NCBI GenBank assembly: GCA_027627225.1
Contig: CM051030.1
Span: 7,882,001 to 7,946,000 of the forward strand
Source of the DNA: Congeria kusceri
Taxonomy: Eukaryota; Mollusca; Bivalvia; Myida; Dreissenidae
DNA length: 64,000 bases
Direction: 5' to 3'
How positions within the stretch are numbered: position 1 is the stretch's first letter; every line of letters starts with the position of its first letter. The position numbers and the translations under genes are program-made. Below are positions 36,101-48,100 of the stretch, in pieces. The notes beneath the pieces were generated by a model. That model saw nothing but the letters and a program-made list of their open reading frames with translations. It was not told where the DNA came from and made no database searches.

Positions 36101-39100
36101 CTTGTACACATACCTTGTTATGGAGGGTGTTCTTGTACACATACCTTGTTATGCAGGATGTTCTTGTACACGTACTTTGTTATGTAGGGTGTTCTTGTAC
36201 ACATACCTTGTTATGTAGGGTGTTCTTGTACACATACCTTGTTATGTAGGGTGTTCTTGTAGACGTACCTTGTTATGTAGGGTGTTCTTGTACACGTACC
36301 TTGTTATGTAGGGTGTTCTTGTACACATACCTTGTTATGGAGGGTGTTCTTGTACACATACCTTGTTATGTAGGGTGTTCTTGTACACATACCTTGTTAT
36401 GGAGGGTGTTCTTGTACACATACCCTGTCATGCAGGATGTTCTTGTAGACGTACCTTGTCATGCAGGATGTTCTTGTAGACGTACCTTGTTATGTAGGGT
36501 GTTCTTGTACACATACCTTGTTATGTAGGGTGTTCTTGTACACATACCTTGTCATGCAGGATGTTCTTGTAGACGTACCTTGTCATGCAGGATGTTCTTG
36601 TACACGTACCTTGTTATGCAGGATGTTCTTGTACACGTACCTTGTCATGCAGGATGTTCTTGTACACATACCTTGTTATGTAGGGTGTTCTTGTACACGT
36701 ACCTTGTTATGGAGGGTGTTCTTGTAGACGTACCTTGTTATGGAGGATGTTCTTGTACACATACCTTGTTATGGAGGGTGTTCTTGTACACATACCTTGT
36801 CATGCAGGATGTTCTTGCAGACGTACCTTGTCATGCAGGATGTTCTTGTAGACGTACCTTGTTATGTAGGGTGTTCTTGTACACATACCTTGTTATGTAG
36901 GGTGTTCTTGTACACATACCTTGTCATGCAGGATGTTCTTGTAGACGTACCTTGTCATGCAGGATGTTCTTGTACACGTACCTTGTTATGCAGGATGTTC
37001 TTGTACACGTACCTTGTCATGCAGGATGTTCTTGTACACATACCTTGTTATGTAGGGTGTTCTTGTACACGTACCTTGTTATGGAGGGTGTTCTTGTAGA
37101 CGTACCTTGTTATGGAGGATGTTCTTGTAGACGTACCTTGTCATGCAGGATGTTCTTGTACACGTAACTTGTTATGCAGGATGTTCTTGTACACATACCT
37201 TGTTATGTAGGGTGTTCTTGTACACATACTTTGTTATGTAGGGTGTTCTTGTACACATACCTTGTTATGGAGGGTGTTCTTGTACACGTACCTTGTTATG
37301 TAGGGTGTTCTTGTACACATACCTTGTTATGGAGGGTGTTCTTGTACACGTAACTTGTTATGCAGGATGTTCTTGTACACCTACCTTGTTATGTAGGGTT
37401 TTCTTGTACACATACTTTGTTATGTAGGGTGTTCTTGTACACATACCTTGTTATGGAGGATGTTCTTGTACACCTACCTTGTTATGTAGGGTGTTCTTGT
37501 ACACATACCTTGTTATGGAGGATGTTCTTGTACACATACCTTGTTATGTAGGGTGTTCTTGTACACATACTTTGTTATGTAGGGTGTTCTTGTACACCTA
37601 CCTTGTTATGCAGGATGTTCTTGTACACCTACCTTGTTATGGAGGGTGTTCTTGTACACATACTTTGTTATGTAGGGTGTTCTTGTACACATACCTTGTT
37701 ATGGAGGGTGTTCTTGTACACCTACTTTGTTATGGAGGGTGTTCTTGTACACATACCTTGTTATGGAGGATGTTCTTGTACACTTACCTTGTTATGTAGG
37801 GTGTTCTTGTACACCTACTTTGTTATGTAGGATGTTCTTGTACACCTACCTTGTTATGGAGGGTGTTCTTGTACACCTACTTTGTTATGGAGGGTGTTCT
37901 TGTACACATACCTTGTTATGGAGGATGTTCTTGTACACGTACCTTGTTATGTAGGGTGTTCTTGTACACATACCTTGTTATGTAGGATGTTCTTGTACAC
38001 CTACCTTGTTATGGAGGGTGTTCTTGTACACCTACTTTGTTATGGAGGGTGTTCTTGTACACATACCTTGTTATGGAGGATGTTCTTGTACACGTACCTT
38101 GTTATGTAGGGTGTTCTTGTGCACCTACCTTGTTATGGAGGATGTTCTTGTACACCTGCCTTGTTATGGAGGGTGTTCTTGTACACATACTTTGTTATGT
38201 AGGGTGTTCTTGTACACATACCTTGTTATGTAGGGTGTTCTTGTACACCTACTTTGTTATGGAGGGTGTTCTTGTACACATACCTTGTTATGGAGGATGT
38301 TCTTGTACACGTACCTTGTTATGGAGGATGCTCTTGTACACGTACCTTGTTATGTAGGGTGTTCTTGTACACGTACCTTGTTATGGAGGGTGTTCTTGTA
38401 CACATACCTTGTTATGTAGGGTGTTCTTGTACACGTACTTTGTTATGTAGGGTGTTCTTGTACACGTACCTTGTTATGTAGGGTGTTCTTGTACACGTAC
38501 CTTGTTATGGAGGATGTTCTTGTACACGTACCTTGTTATGGAGGGTGTTCTTGTACACATACCTTGTTATGGAGGGTGTTCTTGTACACGTACCTTGTTA
38601 TGGAGGGTGTTCTTGTACACATACCTTGTTATGTAGGGTGTTCTTGTACACGTACCTTGTTATGTAGGGTGTTCTTGTACACGTACCTTGTTATGCAGGA
38701 TGTTCTTGTACACATACCTTGTTATGCAGGGTGTTCTTGTACACATACCTTGTTATGCAGGATGTTCTTGTACACATACCTTGTTATGCAGGGTGTTCTT
38801 GTACACATACCTTGTTATGCAGGGTGTTCTTGTACACATACCTTGTTATGCAGGGTGTTCTTGTACACATACCTTGTCACGCAGGATGTTCTTGTATACA
38901 TTGAAGGTGAACATGGAGCTGGATCCCAGCACGGAGCTATCCATGGATGACATCACTGCCGCAGAGATAGAACCCAGACCTGCAGGGGTAATGAGGGCAT
39001 TTCAAAAATGGCTACCTATACATTCGAACACCGTTATTTCGAAGTCGTCGGGACTGGCAAGAACACTTCGAAATAACAATTGTTCGGATTAAACATTTTG

Positions 39101-42100
39101 TCAATTTTGTAGATCCCGTCACATTTTGTAGATCCCGTCACATTTTGCTTTTTCTTTACATACACAATTTTATTGGGGGAAAATATAATTCTAAATATCA
39201 TAATTAAAATACTGTTAAAATCAAAGTATTTCAAACGCATGTGACCTTGTATAAAGGTAAAAGTGCAGTGGTCAGCTAGCCGATTTGAAAGTCTTATATT
39301 GGCAGGGAACCAATATTAAAGTAGTTTTATTACCCAGAATGCCTTGCGTGAACTTACAAAGGTCACACGGCCTAATGAGCGATAATTGCACCAATTAGCA
39401 ATAACAGCCACTATTGTTGACATGCACATAACCAGAATCATTTAAACGGATGTCTGAAAACATTGTGACCTTATCATGAGCGCAAGTTTAAATTAACAAT
39501 TGGCAAAATATTGTGAAATTGCGTTTTGGGACCAAATTTTAGACTTCAAAAGAATGATACTTTGAAATAAAAGAGTTTGAAATAATATTTTAGTTAAATA
39601 AAAAACAAATACATTCAGGACCAGTAAAATACTTCAAAATAGCGCTGAATTCGAAATAACAGAGTTTGGAATGTTCTAATGTAACTTATTTTGATTTTAA
39701 ATAGTTGTGCTTAGAAACAAACAAACTGCTCATTCTTAAATGCCCTTCACATGAATTCTTATATCCGTCGAATAAATCAAACAAACTGCTCATTCTTAAA
39801 TGCCCTTCATATGAATTCTTATATCCGTTGAATAAATCAAACAAACATTATTCTAAAACGTCTTCTAGCAAATTTACTTCAAACTTAATCTATATGATCT
39901 TAAACTTGTTTTGACAAGAGTCTTGTTTAAATTAACAACAATAAATCATTGCTTATTCTAAAATATTATTTGTATTCAATTCTTCTAACCACAACATAAA
40001 TCAAACACAAATTATTCTAAAACATGACTAGTTATCTAAATAAAATTCTATCAGCAAAATCAAGCAACCAAAATTTTCCATGGGTTATTTATATACATTT
40101 AATATTCCAGCCTTATAAAAATCAGCATGAAGAATGTAAGCCAACCTAGTATGGAGACGGCAGGCGGTGTGAACTCGTGCAGCACATAGGGCAGGATGGT
40201 GCTGCCCTGACCGATGTCCAGCGGGGACACGCCCAGTCTCGTGGAGTTCCAGTCTGAAGTGACAGCCTTCATATGTAAGGAACTGAGTTGTCATACTGTC
40301 ACTAACCGCTATGCAACAAGTGTATTTACAGGGTATGGAAAGTCTAAACAACAACAACCTTAGCTAACATTTTTGTGTCCCAATATTTAAGTTAATTTTT
40401 TTTAATTCAGAGCGTCCCAATATTTTGAGTAATTATGGCATACAACTGCTGACAATGCGTGTCTGTAAGCATGAATCTGTTAAGAACTGTATCAAATATA
40501 AAATCACATAAAAATTATTGCTGATTTCAGCAAATGAGTTCACTAGTGTAAGAAATATTCAGAGATAGACTGATTGTTGATCATAAACAGACTAATCTAA
40601 CTGTTCAAAACAAAATGATTCACCCAGAATCATAATTTCGCATGAAATCTTGTAGTGATTTCCGCTCGTCTAACTTGAACAGTACATGCATGTGTTTAAC
40701 ATATAGAAACAAAGCCTGGCTAATCTGAGGTTTACACTACTGAAAAGTAATTTAATTATAAACATTCTTGATATACTGCTTATTCATGCATTTTTCTTCT
40801 TTATATAGTTTTTGAATAATCTTGGATGATGACCCTAATATTTATCGTTTTGTTTTTTTTCATAACTAGTGTTCTGTCATAAATAACTCGCAACTCGCTG
40901 ATAAATAAACTGCTTAAAAATGATAAACTAATCAAAGTATCGAGACAAGAAACTAAAAATAATTGCACAAATCTTAGGTTAATAGCTTCATGCATACCCA
41001 TAAATGTATAAATAAGGGGTATCGTGGGAAACCCGGGCTTAATGCATGTGCGTAAAGTGTTGTCCTGGATCAGCCTGTGCAGTTCACACAGGCTAATCCT
41101 GGAAGACACTTTCCACTTTTATGGTATTTTCTGTTTCAATTAAGTCTCTTCTAAACATAAATCCACTGCTAGCTGAAAGTGTCATCCTGGATTAGCCTGT
41201 GCAGTAGGCTGGACAACACTTTACATACATGCATTCAGCCAAATTTTCCCATGACACGCCTAAAATATATGAGATGTTGTTTTATTTTCTGTACAATATG
41301 GGAAAGTAAGACAACTTTGCGTTAAGCCATTCAGCAGTATTCTTTCTACAATGGAACAAAACAATGGCTAAATGTCTTCTTTATCTACCATAATTAAACA
41401 TTTAGTTTTTGCAGCTTCAAAATTACACCAACTTAACTTGCAGAACTTGCAAATGAAAATTGCATTTTACCATTAAAATATCTAAACCTATTCTCCTAAT
41501 GCCACCTGCAGATTTCCCAGCTGCCCCTATCAAGACGGAGGGCACCACAAGGACGAGGGCAGAACAGGCCCCTGCCACAGACAGGATCTGGGCCTGGCGA
41601 CCACTGCGCACAGACAACACACGCTGGAAATATGCCTGCCATGGTATCGTCCCAAATGTCTGAAAAACAAGAGCCGTCTCAAGACAGCACGCTAGACTAT
41701 TCATACCACTATGTCAGAGGTATGGGCCTTGGTCAGTGACCTCACATACTGACCCCAAAGACATGTGTGCAGTTTCAATTCAATATCTGTAGTATTTACA
41801 GAGACATTAACTTGTTGCACGCAAACATTAACCAGAGCATTACCACGACGAAGACAATCAGGTGAGTAGAATAGCTTGGACTACTTGGTGAATAGTCGAG
41901 CTAAACAAGAGCACCACCTATAGGTGCTGGACGCTCGACTTTCTCGTATTTGATAGTATTATGGCCTTTTGTGATGAAGTGTGTTGAATTTCCAGTCAAT
42001 ACCTGTAATAGATATTGTGAAATTTGACCTAAAGCGAAAAGTTTTTAAAAAGGCAATTACTCAAACAAAATCCTTGATAGAGTTACCAACTCTTGTCTAC

Positions 42101-45100
42101 AGAATAAATTCATCACTGTGATCAAGTACTTCGAGATTCAAGTCAATACCTCAAACAGGTATTGAGACATTTGACGCAAAAGCCAAAATTTAAGCTAAAA
42201 GGGTAATAACTCCAACAAAATTCTTAAAGAGTTACCTCCTAATGTCTGCAGAATGGGGTCAGCTTCAAGTATCTTGAGTTTCAATTTAATGTCTTTAATA
42301 GTTATTGAGAAATTGTATATTTAACCAAAGAAAATGTCAAAATATTTTAAGTTAAAACAAGGGCAGATAACTCTGGAAAAACAAATTACAGGGTTACGTG
42401 CCTTGTTGAAATGAACTACCCTTTTGATAGTGAACAAGTATTGAAAGTTTCAAATGGACACCTTTTATAGTTTTTGAGAAATGGACTCGGACAAAAAAAA
42501 CTAACCCAAAAACTTAACTAAAAAAACTAATGCAGACGACAGAGCGACGACAATAACTCAACTTTTTTTTCTTCGAAAAGACGAGCTCGAAAATAAACAG
42601 ATTGTAATATGCAACATCTGAAAACCGCAAATATTTAACTAGTGCAAGACATGCATAACCTTGTACATCTGAAATAATCTTACAAATAAAAAGTTGTTTG
42701 CAAATGTTTTTCCTCATGTTCTGTTTCATAATAATTAAGCCTACATTTCACTTCAGTTATTTGTCTAACCTTGTCTAAATATAAGTTCATGTATATCTTT
42801 TCATCACACTATCATGTAAGCTAAACAAGAATATTATTTACACCAAAAGTGGACAATTAAACAAGAGCTGTCGGAGGACAGCGCGCTCGATTTTTCTTGT
42901 GCTCGTCAGAGTTTCTGGCATTTGTTCTAAAACAAACTGTTTAGTATGGGCAAATTAAACAAACCTGAGTTTTGTCAGAGGAGTGGCAGCAGGCCCCGAA
43001 TTATAGCATGTTTGAGGGTGAGGAACTGTTTTTCTATTTTTGGTAACGGTGACCTTGACCTTAATCCCACCCACCCCCTATGCAATCCCAAGCGATGTCT
43101 TGATAAAAGGTATCTATGTATGAAATTGAATTACAATATCTCATTTCATTTTCCAGTAATTGAGCGGAAACCGTTTTTCTATTTTTTGTAACAGTGACCT
43201 TGACAGTGACCCCATCCACCCCCTATGTAATCCCAAGCCTGGTCTCGATATAAGATATCTATGGATGAAGTTTCATTAAAATATTTCAATTCGTTCTCAA
43301 GTTAGAGAGCTGAAACCAAAAGTTTACTCCGCCTGAAAATGAAAAATTAACAAAGGGCAATAACTCCAGAATTATGAAGTGCAGAGTAACAGTTCTTGTG
43401 CAATGCACTTCTCCTCAATGAGATCTACCCACCTATGAAGTTTCAAGTTAATATCTCTTACAGTCTAAGAGTTATGCTCCAGGCATCAACGAAGTATTTA
43501 AAATTAACAACGGGCAATAACTCCAGAACCATAAAGTGCAGAGTAATGGTTCTTGTGCACTGTACTTTGCCTTAATGAGATCTATCCCCCGATGAAATTT
43601 CAACTTAATAGCTGAAACGGTTTTGACGTTATGAAAGAAAAACATGAAAATTGTGGATGGACGGACAGACCGACAGGGTGATTACTATAGGGCACCCACA
43701 CAAAAATTGCGGGGCCCTAATTAATTTCTTTATCGAGTTATTTTTCTAAATTTCAAAACAGTGACCTTGACCTTGACACAACTAACCCCATATGCAATCT
43801 CATGCAATGTCTCGTTATACAGTATCTATTTTCTATTTTTAGTGACCTTGACCTTGACCCAACCCACCACAAATGCAATCCCGAATTAAGAGTTGCCTTA
43901 TGGTTTTTATGCATGAAGATTGATTCTCAAGTTAGAGAGTGGAAATTAAAAGTTGACCCCGCCATTCCACCCACTTAAAAAAAATTTCAGTGTAAAAAGG
44001 CCCACAATTTTGACAAATTTCAAACTAGAGTTATCAAAATTGGCATATAAGTTCATTTTAATATAGGGAATAAGTGTTCTAAGTTTGAATCAAATCCATC
44101 AAGCCATTCCTGAGAAACCAGCTAACCAAAAAACTTTAACCTGTTGGTTCATACAGCTTATATGTAAAATTTCTAAGAGTACAAAGGCCCATAATTTTGA
44201 TAAATTTCAAACTAGAGATATCAAAATTAGCATATGAGTTCATTTTAATATAGGAAATGAGCGTTCTAAGTTTGAATGAAATCCCTCAAGCCATTCCTGA
44301 GAAACCAGCTTACTGAGAAACTTTAACCTATCCATATAGCTTATATGTAAAATTCCTAAGTGTAAAAAAATCCCATAATTTTGACAAATTTCGAACTAGA
44401 GTTATCACAATTGGCCTATGAGTTCATTTCAATATAGGGAATAAGTTTTAATGAAATCCCTCAAGCCATTCCTGAGAAACCAGCTTACCGAAAAACTTTA
44501 ACCTGTTCATACAGCTTATATGTACAATTTCTAAGTATAAAAAGGCCCATAATTTTGACAAATTTCAAACTAGAGTTACCAAACTTGGCTTATAGGTTCA
44601 TTGTAATGTGGGGAATAAATGTTTTAAGTTTGAATGAAATCCCTTCAGCCATTCCTGAGAAACAAGCTTACCGAAAAATTTCAAGACATTGCTGGCACAC
44701 TTTAGACAACAGACAAAATTACTGGTAATGTTTAAATTAAAGCAAGCTTATTATTTCAAACAATAAAATTAACTGTAAAACGAACCAAGTGTGGGTTACC
44801 ATGGCAATGAGCAGGTCTATCCACTGGGGTAGGGAGGGTGTGTCCAGTTTTCCCAGCCAATCAGTAGTGACCGTGTCGATGCTGCCCACTTTCTCATTGG
44901 ACAGCACAAATGGTACGCTCAGACACTGAAACAAAGTCAAAACTGAATTTCATTACACCCAGATCAACAGAAAGATCTGGTTTTCAAACCAGCAACTCAA
45001 AACATGCTACAAGGTCCATTGGGCCAATGTGCATGATTTTCTTTCCTATAATAGTAGCATTTCAAGCTTTGTCTTGTTTATGCACAGCCGATGCCAAGAT

Positions 45101-48100
45101 GAGACATGAGGATACCAACTAGTTTGTCATTCAATACTTGGAAGTGAGGACTTCCACAGGGCAAAGAGGCTTGTTCATGCAGTAATGACAGATAAAAGCT
45201 TCAACTTAGAAAACAACCACACCATTGGAACAACAGTTAAAGATTCTGAAAGAAATGAGTATTACCGTATAATGCCATAGTGTAGCACATTTTCTAACTG
45301 TTAGCAGTGTAGACAATGAATTATGATTTAAGTCAAACCGATGATGTTACTATGGGTTTTGCTTATGCCTTACATTTACCTACTATTTAATGGCGTCAAG
45401 CTGATACACTATGTAGTTTTTAACAGCAGATTTAACAAACTTTACTAGACATTTGTTCACTACAAGTGTTACACAAATACATTCCTGATCTATTGCCACT
45501 ATCGAACCTACCAGCCCAAACACGATGAAGATGAGCTGCACGATGTCTGTGTATGCCACGCTGATCATCTGACCAATCATTGTGTAGAACACTGTGACCC
45601 CTGCAGAGGTCACTATGGCAACCGTGAGGTCAAGGTTAACTATCACACTGAGACTGGTCCCTGAAACAGAACAACATGATTGCTTTGTTTAAATAAATCA
45701 ATAAAGTAGCATTTAGAAAACTAGACATGTGTCCATAAGACACGGATGCACCTTATTCCCCTGGTTGTCACAAAACTCTGCTGATGTCTGAAAAAACTGC
45801 ACAGGTGCACAAGTTCACATGTTGATGAGTATGTTTATGAAGTTTCATCACTCTAGGAGTTATAGTTTTCGAGTAACACAGTCCAAAAATTTCATTTTTG
45901 CTAAAAAAATGGGCCATAACTCTCCTGATGTCGGAACAAACTGCACCAACTACCTAGGTGCACAAGCCCCTAAGCTGATGAATATGTTTATAATGTTTCA
46001 TCATTCTAGCAGTTATAGTTTCAAGTTACACACGACACAAGTCCCAACGAGAGCGCCAAAAGGCCTAGGGGTGCAACGATATACCGGTATATCGGTATAG
46101 CGCGAAACATGCAATCGCAATATCGTATCGCAATACAGTTTTGCTGTACCGCAATATTTATAGAAACTTTACGTACAAAACACCATTTAACAAAAGAATC
46201 AGTAATTACGATGCCTTATACACAAAACACATTAATCCAACTTGAAAGTAAATATTCATGTTAATATTCAATAAGTTTTCTTTCCTTCAAACCACAGTTA
46301 ACATTTTAATTCCAATACATCTTTATTTCATCACCCGATTTAAATCTCCAATTTATCCACTGCAGCAAAACAACATTCTGATTTTTTTGACACCCTTGAC
46401 ATTTCCCCTAGAACACTTAATTCATGAATGCTCTATCGACAGTGCTTGTGTTGTTCAGGTACAGTAGAATTGATTGATACTTTGGACACACACTACAAAC
46501 TGCTAGACAAGAGTCAAGTTTGGCAGTCACATCAAAGACACACCGTTGCTGCCAACGGCTTGCAGATTTGGAAGCCCAGCTAACTGATATGGTGGTATAT
46601 TGCTGCCACCACTTAACTATCAGATTTCATGAAAACTTCCACGAAAATAATGGGGGATTTCATAAAAACAGATAAGAATCATGAAAAGAAGTAAATCATC
46701 TTAACATGAAATTATGCTTGTTAGTGCTCTGAACTGACACCACATACAGGTTATGCTTTCACGAAAATAATGGGGGTTTTCATAAAACCAGATAAGTTTT
46801 TCATGAAACCAGATAAATGTTTCACGAAACGAACACTTACCCTAACCCTAACCTATCTACTTTCTTGAACAAATTCTACTTTCGTGAAAAGTTAGTTAGT
46901 ATCATAAAAAATTTAACAGGCATGTTGTGGCAGTTACAAGCAGTAACTAGCATAATTTTCACGTTAAGATATTTATCTTGCATTCATGATATTTTTCTGT
47001 TTTCATGAAATCCCCCATTTTTTATGCCACCATAATATGATGACTTCACACTGTCAATATTCTTAGTTGTAACAGGTGTTACCTGTGTTTGTAACGGATT
47101 TTATTATTTTTTCAAATTGGGAAAAAATAAATGCAAAGTAATTAAATGCACATGTTTTATTGATAAAAAAAACTTTATGAATTAATTACAAACAAAATAT
47201 AAGGAATATACAATTAAAAATGCTTATTTTCCTGAACGAGCATCATTTAAATACAATGTTACATAGTTAACTGTTTACAGTACCAGATCATGCACTTTAG
47301 TTCAATTGCTGAAGTTCCCTTCGTATCATGTGATTAAAATAAGAAATTAAGAATGTTGGTGATTATAACATACTATTCACTTATTCAAGATGTTTGAAGT
47401 TTGGTTACTGGACATTCAAATAATCTTTTTTGACAGCTTGGTGTTGATGTAGTTACCTGTTTTACCGTATTTAAGATACCAAACAGTAAAATTGAGTTAA
47501 TACATGTACTAGATATTAATTACAGGTGTCCTTGTATTGTCTATTAATTTCGTAATTATGTATTCAATACGTATTGCAATACAGGTTTAATGTATCGCAG
47601 TATATTGCAATACGGGTTTTGCCGTATTGTCGCACCCCTAATAAGGCCCTAGGTTGCTCACCTGAGGGGCTAAGGAACTACTGTTCTGAGCAAGTTTCAT
47701 GAAGATTCGGCTAAAAATGTGGCCTCTAAAGTGTTCACAAGCTTTTTTTTCAATTTGGCCTGGTGACCTAGTTTTTGACCCCATGTGACCTGGTTTCTGG
47801 TGTCCCAGATATCATTTGGGCATGTTTCATGATGATTGGGCTATAAATGTGGCGTCTAGAGTATTCACAAGCTTTTCTTTCAAATTGTCGTGGTGACCTA
47901 GTTTTTGACCTGACATGAGCTGGTTTCGACTCGTCCGAGATATCATTGAAACAAATGTTCTGAGCAAAAAATGTGACTTCTAGAGTGTTCACAAGCTTTT
48001 ACTTCAAACTGCCCTAGTGACCTAGTTTTTGACCCCCATGACCCAGTTTTGAACTCGTCCAAGATATTGTTGAAACAAATGTTCTGAGCGAGTTTCAAGA

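Noticed and set aside
34286..39092. Many overlapping plus-strand frames of 60-160 codons (YTYLVMQDVLVHIPCYVGCS-like)
   Set aside because: They come from the 31-bp intronic array read on the wrong strand. The real information here is the minus-strand splice-donor repeat.
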